Shown here: in pieces, positions 33,030 through 46,440 of the stretch
How the letters are laid out: the number at the start of each line of letters is the position of its first letter
How positions within the stretch are numbered: the first letter of the stretch is position 1
From: Macrolepiota albuminosa
Taxonomy: Eukaryota; Basidiomycota; Agaricomycetes; Agaricales; Agaricaceae
Reading direction: 5' to 3'
Assembly: GCA_027475525.1 (NCBI GenBank)
Contig: JAMWFC010000049.1
Location: 125,297-189,296 of the forward strand
DNA length: 64,000 nt
Program-made: the position numbers and the translations under genes
Notes under the pieces: model-generated
Database searches by the model: none
Told to the model about the DNA's origin: nothing
Seen by the model: only the letters and a program-made list of their open reading frames with translations

Positions 33030-34172
33030 AATGTGGCATATATGTATATTGTCAAAGCTAATAATTTTCTTAAATATATTAATAGCATAGGTACAGAGGT
33101 GCTAGTAAATTTAGTGGTTGGCATAATGAAGTTATATTATGAGCAGTGGCTGGAAGTACGTGTCCTTGATGTAAAGTGGGACCATGAATCAAAGTACAAG
33201 AGTGGTGCTGTGCATGGTACCTAGATCACTGTGGTGCTGAGTAATTAGCGTCTTTCTTTCATTTTGTAAATGTTTTTCTGTTCTTGCTATATCACTAGCT
33301 GATTGTATTACTAGGCACCTCTTCTCATTCTCACAATTTAGGATGAGCTGGAAGATATCTTGTCTGGGGCATTGCCAATGATAATAAGCATACATGTGGC
33401 AGAGTAAGCATTTCTAACCCATATTTCTAACTTAGCTTTGGTCTGATTTATCACCTCACAGTAAGCAAGAGGTGTTAGCACTTCTTGTCACTATCCAGGT
33501 TGATGAGAAGATAGCTGCAATCTATGATGAGACTTTCCATGCAGCTAAGAAGCTTACCAAGACACTGGAAGAGCAGGAGTTGGCTGGAGAGGAGAGTATC
33601 ACTAAGAAAAAAAAAGCCTGCCTCCAAGAGGCAGAAAACTGTGGCAGAGAGATCAGAGAAGGGTTTTTGCACTGGCAGCATTATGAGCCCAGTGTTGCTG
33701 GCTAGCAGGTCAGGCTTGCTAAAGAAGCTGACAGACAAGATGTAGGATGCATTAAAGCAGATACACTTGCTTTAATGCTTATAATGACTAGTTTTCCATC
33801 AGAAAAGAAGATGATGAGAATCTGCAGACTCTTATCAATAGAGTTGAGACTGCAATGAAGAGAATCCAGGATTTACACCCTAAAGACTTTGATATTGCTA
33901 AACTAGACAATGAATTGTCATCCATGGCATTAATCAGGGCGCTTCCTGAGGATTTCTCAGCATTTGTATCAACTCTTCTTCTTAAAGATGACTTGGACAA
34001 GGCCAAGATTCACCAGGCCTTTGTCACAGAGGAAACACAACGTCGTCGTCGTGCTGATGAATCTGCTGCAGCTGCAATTGCTATGAATGTTGCATTGGCC
34101 AAAGCTACTTGTGATTTTTGCAGTTTGCAAGGTCATACACAGGCTAATTGCTTCAAATACAAAGCAGCTTAG
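33030..34172 (+). pseudogene. Copia-C gag
   Basis: Open pieces at 33033-33224, 33472-33705 and 33855-34172 give a UBN2-like gag. The last has KRIQDLHPKDFDIAKLDNEL, ALIRALPEDFSAFV and the knuckle CDFCSLQGHTQANC (C-x2-C-x4-H-x4-C, about 34108-34150). Stops separate the pieces. Confidence 0.75.
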
Positions 34173-34339
34173 CAACAAGCCAAGCAGCAGATTAAATCTC
34201 ACAAAGGAAAAGGCAAAAAACATCAGAAGCAAGCTAATACAGCCTTCAATGATGACAAGTTAAAGAAGAATAATGCAGAATTTGCTGGAAATGCAAGTAC
34301 TCATTTATTGGATTGTTCAGATCCATTACTTCCCATTTA

Positions 34340-35840
34340 GCCTAAAGCTGACTTTGATTGGATTATAGACTCAGGAGCCACTTGCCACATGACTCCACAT
34401 TAAAATTGGGTCCACAATTACAAGCCACATCATACTCCAATCAGGTTAGCTGACAACAACATTATTTATTCAGCTAGAATTGGAACAGTTATATTTTATC
34501 CAGTTGTAAATGAGAAGAAGGTCCAATCCTTAGAGTTTTATAGAATCTTGCATGTTCCACAACTCTGAAATAATCTCTTATTTTGTATATATTTAATCAG
34601 AAACAAAGGCTATAACATTTACATTGACAAAAAGGCCATGCATTTCTGGTTGAATGGAAAAGAGTTATTTAGTGCTACAATTAAATCTAACAACTCTGCT
34701 CATTTGGATGGTTGTATAGCACTAGTTTCAGAGTCTGCTCATCTTACCAGCACATTACCACTTGATTTGAACCTATAACATTGCAGATTTGCTCATCATA
34801 ACTATGCAGATGTCAAAAGGATAGTCAATAACAAGTTGGTAGTTGGTTTGAACTTGAATTCTGCTGCAAAGCCTGATCCCATCTGTGAACCTTGTTTGGC
34901 TGGCAAAATAAGTTGGTAGTTGGTTTGAACTTGAATTCTGCTGCAAAGCCTGATCCCATCTGTGAACCTTGTTTGGCTGGCAAAATCCATTCCAACTCTT
35001 TTCCTTCTTCTAGTAGCAGAGCACCAAAGCCATTAAAATTGATCCATACTGATGTCCATGGCCCTCTTCCAGTTGCTGCAATTGGAAGCTATTACTATTG
35101 GATTATATTTATTGATGATTGCACTAGCTTGAAAGCTGCCATGACTATAAAGAAGAAAAGTGATGCATTCAATGCTTTCAAGACATTCAAAGCTTATGCT
35201 GAGAATGCTCTAAATGCCAAAATCAAGACTATGCAAGATGACAAGGGTGGAGAGTACATGTCAAAGGAGTTTGTTGCATACACTGATGCTTGTGGAATTG
35301 TAAGGAGGCACACAACTCAAAATAGGCCTCAGCAGAATGGTGTTGCTGAAAGAGCAAACAGAACTCTGTCAGAAGACATCACTGCCATGCTCAATGAGTC
35401 AGGCTTATCAGCCTCATTCTGGGCACACTGTCTATATGCTCAGATTTACATTCTGAATCGCATTCCAACAGCATCACAGTCAGCTACTTTTTATGAGAGG
35501 TGGCACAAGCACAAACTAGATGTTTCTCATCTCAGAGTTTAGGGATGTAGAGCATATATTTATATACAAAGAAATAAGTGCAAATCTCTGCAGTTTCACA
35601 TGAAAAAATGCATCTTTATTGGATATCCTCCTAGTTATAAAGGATGGTTGTTTTACAATCCTAAAACCAAAAAGACTGTAATTTCTGAGAGAGCAGAGTT
35701 TGATGAGTGCTCCTTTCCTGGTTTGCGCTTAACTAGGCTAGTAATACTTCCTACATCTCCTCTACCACCTGTGAATCTCAATATTCCTGAGTTACCTGCC
35801 CTTGAAAATGAGGGGAGTGAACCATTGCTTTTCTAAGTGC
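34340..35840 (+). pseudogene. Copia-C protease and integrase
   Basis: Protease: WIIDSGATCHMTPH near 34360-34400, with stops following. Integrase: a zinc region ending CEPCLAGK, then the open frame 34892-35542 with HTDVHGPLPVAAIGSYYYW, MQDDKGGEYMSKEF and QQNGVAERANRTL, which carry the D, D and E of the catalytic triad. A stop follows at 35540; 35600-35836 has KKCIFIGYPPSYKGW. A 77-bp duplication (34833-34986) overlaps the zinc region. Confidence 0.85.
34833..34986. repeat. 77-bp tandem duplication no. 10
   Basis: Bases 34833-34909 are repeated at 34910-34986, in the integrase zinc region of Copia-C. Confidence 0.95.
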
Positions 35841-36078
35841 CAGTAACACCTCCTACACCTCCATTATTCCACCACCTCCATTACACCCTATAACACCTCC
35901 ACCAGCTCCAAGACCACAATTAAGTCCTCAGCCAGCTGCTCCAGCACTCAGACCATGTTCAAATTGACTCAAACATCATTCAGCACAACCACCTGCACAA
36001 CCACCTGCTCCTCCATCACCTCCACTTGCCTTAAGACACTTCAAGTGCAATGTACAGCTTCCCAGAGACTGGTGGGTA

Positions 36079-37506
36079 GTGCAACATCAAGAACCTGTCC
36101 AAGACAGTTCTGATGAAGAGGAGCAAGTGCAAGGTGAATTGGAATTGGGGTCTGATCTTGAACAAGAAGAACCAGAGCCAGAACCACTTGACCCTGGTTT
36201 TGAAGATGTTCAGTTTGCTGGAATGGCTAGCTCTTCAAATCCTAGAACATTCAAACAAGCTATAAAATCTGAGGATGCTGACAAGTAGTACCAGGCAGCA
36301 GTTGATGAATATGTTTCATTGGTTGCTAATGGAACTTGGAAGGAGTGTGACTTGCCTGAAAGCAAGAAAGCTATTAGTAGTAGATGGGTATTTTGCATTA
36401 AGCGCAATGTAAATGGCTCTATTGAGAGGTTTAAAGCTAGACTTGTTGCAAAGAGTTATGCACAACGTCCTGGCATTGACTACAATGAAGTTTTTGCACC
36501 AATATTTCAAGAAGAAGTTAAGATCATTATATCCATTTATATTGATGACATTACACTTGCTTCAAAGTCCACTGCTGCAATTGACACTGCTATCAAAGAC
36601 CTTTAAAAGCACTTTAAAATCCATGATTTGGGCCCTTCTTATTTTCTTTTAGGTGTTCAGATATGCAGAGACCACTCAAAGCGCTCTATTTTACTCTCAC
36701 AACATCAATACATTGTTGACATATTGGAGCGCTATAAAATGAGTGATTGCAACCCTGTATCCACCCCAATGTCACCTAGTCTCAAGCTATTCAGAGCTAT
36801 GGCACCTCAAAGTGAAGTAGAAGTAAAGGAAATGCAGAATATACCCTATCTGAATGCAGTTGGTTCATTGCAGTATTTGGCTACTATGACAAGACCAGAT
36901 ATTGCATATGCAGTGTCATGCTTGGGACGCTTTAATTCTTCTCCAGGACCTAAGCATTGAGCAGCTATTAAGCACTTACTGTGCTATTGCAAAGACACCA
37001 TAGACTACAAGCTTCATTACAATGCTGACACTAGCATCCAAACTTTTACTACATTTTATGACTTTTCACATAGAGATTGCCCTGACACTGGACACTCTAC
37101 TGGTAGATATTTGACTACAATTGGTGGTGGAGCTATTGGATGGAGCAGCAAGCTTCAATCAGTTGTCATATTGTTTACAACTGAGGCAGAATATATTGCT
37201 GCTGTAGAAGCTGGCAAAGAGATCTTCTGGATGCAAAATATTCTGCATGAAATGAGATATTCTGCTACTGCTCCATCTCCTATGCTGATTGACAATTAAT
37301 CTGTCATAAATGTGACTAAAAATCCAGAGCATCATGGAAGAATGAAGCATCTTGATCTTTGTTTTTACTGGCTTAGAGAAGCAGTTGAACGACAAAAACT
37401 TGTGCCTTATCACATTCCTGAAACAGAACAAGTTGCAGATCTTCTTACAAAACCACTTTCTTTGCCTAAGGTGCAATTTTTCAGACAAGGAATGGGAATT
37501 TATTAA
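36079..37506 (+). pseudogene. Copia-C reverse transcriptase (internally deleted) and RNase H
   Basis: After an acidic linker (36079-36288) the RT start is normal (SRWVFCIKRNVNGSIERFKA, DYNEVFAPI), but EVFAPI is followed within about 12 residues by the active-site block ISIYIDDITLAS. More than 100 residues of fingers and palm are missing. RNase H follows in pieces: LGVQICRDHSKRSILLSQHQ, YLNAVGSLQYLATMTRPDIA, GWSSKLQSVVILFTTEAEY and HLDLCFYWLREAVE, to 37506. Confidence 0.85.
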
Positions 37507-37530
37507 TTGTTCAAACTTGGAGATACATTA

Positions 37531-37543
37531 GATCAGGGGAAAC
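37531..37543 (+). other. Copia-C polypurine tract
   Basis: GATCAGGGGAAAC ends directly at the 3' LTR start (37544). Confidence 0.7.
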
Positions 37544-37828
37544 TGTTGAAATTGCCTTGTTACATGCATTTCACCATCATTCTACTCCAAGTTCATTCTA
37601 TCACATGTATTTCTATCACATGTATCTACATGTGATTATTCTTTATTCATATATATATATAGTTTTCCAGCAGTATATAAACTGTAGATAGATCATCTGA
37701 AGTTCTTACTCTTTTTGACTTTGGACTTCAAGTTAGTAGTACTTTACTTTGCTCAATAGACTCTTTCTGACTTTGGACTTCAGCTTTAGTGACAGTTTCT
37801 ATCTCCTGTGCTTTGCTTGTCTTCAACA
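37544..37828 (+). repeat. Copia-C 3' LTR
   Basis: TGTTGAAATTGCC..CTTCAACA, very similar to the 5' LTR. Confidence 0.92.
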
Positions 37829-40373
37829 TATATACCGGTCTGTTACCATTTATTGACATATTTTTTGCATAGTCACATGTTTAATATCAACTCTATAGAT
37901 ATGATAAACAAACAAGTGATGGATTAGTGCAATTTGCATGTATATTGGCTATGATATCGAAGATGTCTGAAGAAAATGCAGAGTAAGTGCTTATGTTGTC
38001 TTGTTCATGTGCATTGTCATTATACACGTGTATAGATCTTTAATTCGAGGCCTATTGTAGGTCAGACATAGCTTATACATGCATTTAGCTTGCATACATC
38101 CTGATAATCTTACTGCCAAATCTCGTCACCTTGCTTTAAACTATAGAGGTAATGTCTTTTACATTGACATCATATTTGACGTCGTATCTGCTTCTCATCT
38201 CTTTGATTCTGGCATAGAAGTCAGCAGTTACTCATTCCTCTATAAGCAAAAACGATTGATGATTGTGCTATTCCAGCAAGAATTCCTATGTTTTATAGTC
38301 AATATTGGAAACACATTGGGTTTGTATTCTGATTTCATAGGCTCTTACTCAAACTATGAGATGGCCTTTGTAACTAGAGGCAAAAGAAAGAGCATGTTCT
38401 TCAAAAACTGTAAATTTTCAACTTACATGTAACATACCTTTGTGTTGACTTCACTTTATAGCAGGTGGCTACTTAGTGCCTGCTTTTTCAAAGCCTCCTG
38501 TATTTACAGATAATTTGATGTTTTCTGTCAAATCTGCTCCTATTGTACCAACTTTGAAGTTCAAGAATTTTATGGAGCGGTAATAAATTATGAATTGACA
38601 GGTGTGTCTTCCATGTCATTATTTGTCAACTTCTTTATTTATTTATTTTCAGTGCTTATATACAATGGTCATTTAGAAACTGGACCTGCCTTTTGATTTT
38701 TGGCTGCTGGCTTCAATGCTATTGCTAGTTGGTGCTCATACAATAGTAACATGTCTGATGTTCCTGAGAGGTTTGTTGTTGCCATGGATTACACAGCTGG
38801 ATGGTTTGAAGGTTCCTCTTCAATGTATGTTGACCATTTATTATGATATTCTTATTATTTATTTATTTATTTATTTGTAGTTTCCTTTCGACTAACATCA
38901 ACTTCGTCATGGTTCTTCACACTCCTAATTTTGTTGTGGTTGATAGTGCAGATACCAGATGCATGACATCCTTAATGAGACCTGATGGATGGTTTTGAAG
39001 GGTCTGAAATATAACGCTCTAAAAGGGTCAAAAGATATTTCTTCTTTTGGTTCTGTGAGTGGTATACCCTCCAGACACTATAGTGCCAGCTTCAAGACAT
39101 CTCATAATGCTGGTTTGACTGCTTCTTCCCAATCTGATGTTGGTAGATCAGCCACAAATCGGGATGCTATCTTTAAGCTGGCTTATTCTGCTGGGCTACT
39201 CAAGAGGAAAAGTAAAAATAAAAAAGCAATCTGATCGCTGGCACATAGACCACATATAGTTCCTTCAGTTTTCTGTGCCTGTTAGTATAAGTTTGATATT
39301 GTTGTTTGCCACATTTTGATACCTTGGTTTTTTTTGCTTTGCTGAACTATATTGTACTATTTCTGCTTACATTACTATGTTTGACTACAAAATATGGTGT
39401 GATGTAACAAATTGATATTATTTTCAATGTGCCAGTGGTCTTGTGTAAAAGTGTCATAGACAGATAAAACTAATTCAGTATGACCTTTGTATTTATTGAT
39501 ATTATAGCGCATATTTACTGTTTGACTATTTTACTGGCTAAAGATTGTGTCATCTGTTTTGTATAACTAATCCTTGTTGTTCAAATTTGTCTATAGTTAA
39601 TCCAATGTCAATCTAAATATAGGCTGCTATTACATATATATTTTTATTTACTAAAAACATTGATTTTTTATTTTATACATATATATATATGTGGCATGTT
39701 AATATCCCAAACCTCCATCTTGTCCTCCCTTCTGCCCTCTCTACATATACATATATTTTCTGATATTTTTGTTATATGTTTGTGACTTCCCCGCATTCTT
39801 GCTTATTAAATGAGGCTTTTGTATCCTGTTTTTGGTTCACTGATGCGCTGCTATCACATGGAGATCTTGCTACCTGCTATGGACAAAACACGACAATCTA
39901 CATGAGTAAACATTATTGACTTGTTTATTGTTGATGATACTATAAGTACATGCTGTTGCCATTTTGTAGCAACTTGTTAGCTGGATAATTACAGAGGAAG
40001 CTATAGTTTTTCCTGCCCACAAGGATGATCAGTATTCTTTGTTTTGTGCTCTTATGGTGGAAAATGATGTGTCCATGATACCTGAAAAGATCCTGACAAA
40101 TGCTTGATTTTGGATTCTCATGGCCTATCGTATTGTGGACGTATTTGAAATGATGAATGAGGGGGGCTATTCAGAGATCCTTTTCATCTGGTCCCATAGT
40201 TGACAACTACAAAGCAGTATGTGTTATTGTTTCTATTAACTTTTATCAATTGGTCAAGTACAATATTTTATGTATTACCTAGCCTATAGGAAGCCTTAAT
40301 AATATTCCTGCTTTACTGGAAAGATCCCAGAATGCCCTAAACTCTCATATACATGCACTTTAATCTAAAGTGT
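37829..40373. other. AT-rich relic region with unrecognised decayed reading frames
   Basis: Several short plus-strand frames look once coding and possibly spliced: about 38079-38432 (LTAKSRHLALNYRGNVFYID), about 38465-38580 (YLVPAFSKPPVFTDNLMF), about 38730-38820 (ERFVVAMDYTAGWFEGS) and 38989-39234 (NRDAIFKLAYSAGLLKRK). I do not recognise the family. ATTT repeats occur near 38636 and 38858, and an AT repeat near 39677. Confidence 0.3.
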
Positions 40374-41423
40374 TGATGATGCCAACTGTAGTTGGATGCA
40401 CTGAACATATATACAGTACAATGCCATCTCCAGCGCTTGGTGTGCATAATTATGAGGAGTCCTGACAGGGTCCTGGTGTGCTCGAGCAGAGGTAATAGAA
40501 TGATGTGCTAGATGATAGCACCTCGAGTGCTACCTAGCAGTTTATACAAAGATATAAAAGAAAAGACAAGTAGTGCAGCGTAATGTGCCTGTAGGTGGCA
40601 CTGTAAATGACGAAGGCAAGATAGACAAGGCTAGCACCCGATTTAGTGACAAAGTCAGAGAAAGCTAGCACAATTTGAATACTAGGTGTAACTGGGTGCT
40701 CAAAAGATTACGATTTATTGTTATGTACATCCAGAGTAGCTATCTTTTATACTATGCGCTACTATATTTTTAAAATAAGTCCATTCGCAGCACTACCAAT
40801 TAGTGCCTCTCCTCATAGTTGTAGGTAACGGCGACCTGTCAATGGTGACCAGCACACATAGGAAAACAGCGATTAATAGCATTATAGCCTATTGGCCATG
40901 GTGACTCTAAACTGACTTAAACTTTATATGAGTCTGCTCACTTTTTAGTGTAATTCCAATTAGCCAGGCCTTTGCAAGGTATGGTCAGAAAATTCTCGAC
41001 AGACGCTGTGAGTTCTACTGTTGGCGCTAAACCTAGTATCAAATCTTAATAGATAAATGTTGAGCTAGAGTATATCCTGTTCCGTTGCTGCTGATTCTTT
41101 AGACTTCTGATTGAAGTGCCTTGTCTAATAGCAGCGCCTAATGCTAACTCCTTTATAGAATTGATCAGAGTTTGGTCAAAGTCATGTCTCCACCATTGTG
41201 CTAGCACCCTGAGTTCTTGGTCTCCTAATCCTTCAAAGTCAATAAGTGACATATGCTGAAGGCTTAATAGTGGTGGTTTAAACTGATAAACAACACCTAT
41301 AATTGAGCATCAAGGTTCATGATGTCTTGTGTCCAAGAGGATTACTAGGGTCTTAAATATAGCCTGTGTCCATAGGCCTATAGTATGCTCCTTGATACGC
41401 TCAGTCTGAGTAGAAGCCTATCA
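40374..41423 (-). repeat. Old solo LTR of the Gypsy-2/3 family
   Basis: On the minus strand it starts TGATAGGCTTCTACTCAGAC at 41423 and ends GGCATCATCA at 40374 (1050 bp). It aligns along its whole length with the 1043-bp LTRs at 45378 and 55022. Most differences are CG to TG or CA changes. No target duplication is visible. Confidence 0.85.
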
Positions 41424-44400
41424 GCATGTAAAGATAAACAATTTGACTCTTCCATGTATTATTCATCAAAAGATGGCCCCTTGATTCGTTTATATTCAAG
41501 TCTCACTCAGCATGTTGGAAAAAAAATGTTGTCACTACACTCATCAACTTGACCTCTGCAGCCCTGTATTTGGGATATCTTCTTAAGATATGTTAATATC
41601 TATCTTATATATGTATTGTTAATGCTAAAAATATCGGTGCTCATATCAGGAAAATTTATTTCTGCCTATGGACATCGAGTCTATTGAGAGTATGATAGTT
41701 TTCAGGTACAATATTTTTTGGTTTAATTGTTATTTACATCTTAGATTTTGATAGCACAGATCAAAAAATGACCAGTCTAGGCTCATGCATATTTGCCAAG
41801 TTTACAGTTTAGCTCCTCAAGGTTGCACAGCTGTTTTTCATAATTCTTTGTATATTGCATTGGCTATATCACTTCTTATGTTACTCAATCCTTGCGAGTA
41901 TAATGAAGTGGGCACAAAGAAAACAATATTTAAGGTGTAATTGTTCTCTCACATGCCATATTGATAGTTAATTGTATTATTAATGTGGTAGTTATGGAAT
42001 CACATAGGAGGGCTAAAACGACCTACTGCTGTAGTAGAAGCAAATTAGGCATTGTGGAAGGTGTTGTTTTCTGCAGCTCTGGAGAGGAACCTCCTACAGA
42101 AACTCAGATCTGCATTTCAACATCTGGAGAGAATAGTAAAGGATGCTGTGCTTCATTGGCTGAACTTTATGAACAGGTTTTTACATCTCCCTGCTATCCT
42201 ATCTTTGCCATCTAATGTAATTGATCAGCTCAATATGGTGGTATATTCCAATGTTTTACCTTTTCCTGACAATTCTTTATTTCTGACCTCACTAATCAGA
42301 AGCACCTGTAGTACTTATATTCTTGTGCCCAACAATTTCTATTTGTCTGAAATTATATATGATAACGATAACAAGTTTAATAACAATAGGCTTCATAATA
42401 AAGATGTGTATTCTTCTCAATCTGCTGGTAGTGATCCATATCATCTATCTATCAATGATGACAATTCTTGCAATACTTGTAGGACACATATATCACCTTT
42501 ACAAGATACTATTAACAATCTATTCAATGCTGGCAGTAACAATATGAGCAAGTCAACAAACAAACCAGACAACTTGGTGGGTGTGATGCGGCAGATGGAC
42601 ATCCGTCTTTTGTGTTTCCTCCTCCATATTCTCTCAATGATCAGGATGATTCTCCTTCTGACAGGCCCACCAATATTGATATTGATAGAAGAGATGCACT
42701 TAGTAAAGGTGGCGCTAGCAATGATGATCAAAATGTACTCAATATCTTCAGCGTCAATTTGTTATCCTCTGACAACCTCATTACTCTATCGAATGAAGAA
42801 CCTGCAGTTTTGATTCCCAAAAGTAATGTATTGGAGGTGCGATCATGAAGATCTGATAAACCAAGTAATTGGCCATCTATTTCTTCTTCTAAAAGAAAAA
42901 GATGAGCGTACAAGACCACCAAAACAATCAAGAATATGCATGGTGATGGTATCAACAGGACACGGCCTATCAAACGCATTCCTCATATCCTCATTGATTT
43001 GACTCTTGATGTTACTGTATGTAACCCATTATATGTGATTACTATGTTATTTCACTATATGACATATGACATCAGAACTTGGAGTTCAATGATTCTAATA
43101 TCAATATATCAAATAATGTTGTATTTGTGATGAGTGAAAGTCTTGTTGAGTATGCAATTTACGGTATGAACTGCACATATTAGTTTACTCCCAAGTTCCA
43201 TGTAAGTACTGTAATCTATATCTATAACTGCTGCTGAACACCTTACAGTTAAAAGAGGATTTGCAATAGTTTTACTCACTCCACAAATTAGTTGTTACAA
43301 GGTTAACCTAACTACCTATTTAATATAGACATTTGCACGTTTAAATCATCTATCAAAAACCGCTTGAGGGCCCATAAAATTGTGTACTGATACTTCCTTC
43401 ATTATATCTTTTGCAGGCCTAGTGATTCTTTAAATAGTTATGAAGCATTTTAGACTATTTACTCCATGTTTTTAGCTTGTCACACTTACTTGCTTGTTCT
43501 ACTTAAAAGAGCTGCTCATGTATTAGAAATACAAGGTGAGGTTGAAGGGCTGGATACCTCTTCAGTTCGAATGACAGTGTGCAAATATATATGTGGTGGG
43601 CCTGCATGGAATTATTTCAAAACTATAACAGCCAATTGTCTTGATCAACCGTTTTATTAGAACAGCCTGTTATACACTGTAGAGAAGTATATTTGTAATG
43701 CATACGGTGCGCTACAGTATTGTTAGTATTATATTTTTATTGGTTTATTTATTTATATATAATAGATTGTCCTTATCTCAATGGTTTGGTTTACGGTGAT
43801 AAGAAAACAGCATCTGAACTTGGATACTCTCTATTGCACATCGCCTAGATTGAAACAATTCTAAAGATGATAACGTTTACAAAACCTTTGCATACAGCAA
43901 TAGAGATAATTTTGACAATGACTTTGAGTCTCTTAATAATGCTGTAGATGAACTGTATTTGCATCAGTCTTTGGGCCATGAATTCTTGACAGAAGAAACT
44001 GTTTTGCTATATAATCATTGTTTGACTGCAGAATCTGTCTAAAATATCCACAAATGGGATCATTCATCTTTAACTGCTTCAGAACACACTCGTCGTCAAG
44101 GTACATATTTATTGTCGTAACATATCCGTATTAGCAGGTACTTACTCATTTAACTATTGTAGTCCATTCTAAAATTGCATCTTCCAACCTCTGAAACTAT
44201 ACTATTATGCTACATGTATGTGTATATGTATTGTTTTTTTTTTGTTATTTTTTATTAAAAAATATATCAATGCATAGATACAGTATTATTTCCTACTGCA
44301 CATTTGACATGCCCCCTCAGTCAGCACCTTCTAATATAGCAACTATTATAGCTCTATTATATGTAAACTTTTGCCAGTCCCTTTTTAATTTTGTAGTGTA

Positions 44401-45377
44401 AGATATACAAGGTTCACCTAAAGAAAAATATGCAGAAACTATTGAGTCTCTTTTCAGCGACAATTTGAGAGTTTGTCACTTTTGTTGCATTTGCCACACA
44501 ATGCCATAGTAAACTACAAATAATTCCTTTGTTGATCTGAATAATGCATGCTAGATCCTGAAATGTGGATGTATTCTAGCTTAAACACAGCATACAAGTG
44601 CCTTTAAATTTTCTGCTAACTTATTTCTCCTCATTGCTATATTGTTTGCTCAGCATTGGTATTATGTATATTTGATATATTCAACTTTATTCATTGTATT
44701 ATTTGTATTATATAAATATTGTTTTATAGTATATAGTGGTGTATGTCTATTGATATGTCCATATTCAGTCTTTTTGTGTAGGTATATAACATTATGATAC
44801 ATTGTAAACCTTACATGCTGTGTAGACTAAATATTTATTGGTTGTCTATTCATATGCTTATATAATCTTTAATAATAGGTCTTACCAGTCATCTATACTG
44901 ATGCTTATATAACAACTACTAACCTACTATGCTTCAATGATTATTAGTATGTAATCCACCACCTTTTTTGTCAAGTGATGGGCTAAGGTCTATCTGCTCC
45001 TTGTGTGTGGTTTATATGTCCTTATTATATCTGCAAATGCATATAATATCAGATCAGTTATACTTTATATTTGATGCTTCATATACACACTTAACTGAAT
45101 GTGATTAAACACTCTTTAACTGATGGAAAGACTGTTGAACTACTCTATACAATACACAATATTTCAAATGCAACCTGCATGCATTTGAATTGTGATGTAT
45201 TATGCATGTGACTTATTAATAGTGGCTCTACACCTCTTGTAGGTTTATGCATCTACCATATCATTTGATGTGATTGTGCTGCAGTAAATCCATTACTTTT
45301 ATGATGCTCTTTTATGTCACATGCATTCATGGCTATATGTATTTAGACACTTTTTACAGTGTTTGCGTTGATGACGC
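41424..45377. other. AT-rich relic region without recognisable genes
   Basis: Open frames such as 42052-42813 (KLRSAFQHLERIVKDAVLHW) and 42612-42848 are Asn/Ser-rich and unlike anything I know. A run KRIPHILIDLTLDV near 42970 and DELYLHQSLGHEFLTEETV near 43950 could be pieces of an old protein. Simple ATTT/AT repeats lie near 43738 and a T-run near 44227. Long stretches are probably decayed repeats. Confidence 0.3.
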
Positions 45378-46420
45378 TGATAGGCTTCTACTTGGACTGA
45401 GCGCATCAAGGGACATTATAGGCCGACCAACACTTGACACACTAGAGACTCTAGCGATTAGCATTGGGTACAGAGCAGCCCTAGCGCGGGCGCTCTATGG
45501 CAAGACTTATCTATTCATCTCAATCACCAGTATCAGCCCCTCAGCGCCCTCCACTCAGTTACTTTGAAGACCAAGAAGACTCAGAACTCATAGCGCTAGC
45601 ACAACGGCGGAAGGTGACTCTGACCAAACCCCGATCAGTACTGAAAGGAGTTAGCAATTGGCGCTGTCAATCACCGAGGCACCTCAATCAGAAGTCTAAA
45701 AGAATCAATGACAACGAGACAGGATACACGCAGACCCGACATTTAAATCTATCAAAAGATGGTACAATGTTTAGCGCCAGAATTAGCGCTCACGGCGTCT
45801 GTCAAGGATTCCCCGACCATACCCCGGGATGGCATGGCCAATTAAATTACATCAAAAAGTGAGCAAACTCGTACCACTTCTAAGTAGTTTTTGAGTCGCC
45901 GTTGGTCGCCGTCACCCATGTGCTGCAGGTCGCCGTTGACAGGTGGCCGTTAGCTACAGTCACAAAGAGAGGCGCTAATTGGTAGCGCCATCAATGGACT
46001 TATTTTGGAAATAATGTAGCGCATAGTATAAAAACTAGCTACTTGCCATGTATATAACAACGAATCGTAACCCCTTGAGCACCCAGTTACACTTGGCGTT
46101 CAAATCGCGCTAGCGTTGCCTGACTTTGCCACCAAGTTCGGCGCTAGCTTCGTCTATCTCGTCTTCGTCGTTTACGGTGCCACCTACGGGCACGCTACGC
46201 TGCGCTATTCGTTTCTTTCCCTATAACTTCTCCTAAACTACGACGCTTACCACTTGCTAGGTAGCATCCAAGGCGCTATCGTCTAGCGCATCGCCCTATC
46301 ACCTCTGCTCGAGCACACCGGGACCCTGCCGGGACTCCTCACAAACCCGTACGCCAGGCGCTGGAGACGGCGTTGTACTGCGTATACGTCCAGCGCACCC
46401 AACCACAGTTGGCGTCATCA
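45378..46420 (+). repeat. Gypsy-2 5' LTR (1043 bp)
   Basis: TGATAGGCTTC..GGCGTCATCA, the same length as the Gypsy-3 LTR. TATA-like AGTATAAAAAC lies near 46024. Confidence 0.92.
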
Positions 46421-46422
46421 TT

Positions 46423-46440
46423 TTGGAGCCCACCACGAGG
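46423..46440 (+). other. Candidate Gypsy-2 primer binding site
   Basis: TGGAGCCCACCACGAGGG begins two to three bases after the LTR, the place and TGG start expected for a site paired with a tRNA 3' CCA end. I could not assign the tRNA. Confidence 0.45.

Larger units (their letters stand above)
32221..37828 (+). mobile_element. Copia-C: complete but decayed Ty1/copia element
   Basis: It has two LTRs (32221-32503 and 37544-37828, 283 and 285 bp), gag, protease, integrase, RT and RNase H in copia order, and a purine tract before the 3' LTR. No 5-bp target duplication is evident (ATTCAAC before, TATATAC after), which suggests recombination or decay at one side. Many stops and a deletion in RT make it non-autonomous. 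Confidence 0.9.

Noticed and set aside
40000..40170. Possible second Ulp1-like stretch (FPAHKDDQYSLFCALMVE)
   Set aside because: No convincing Asp or Cys partner, several stops, and no neighbouring MULE ends.
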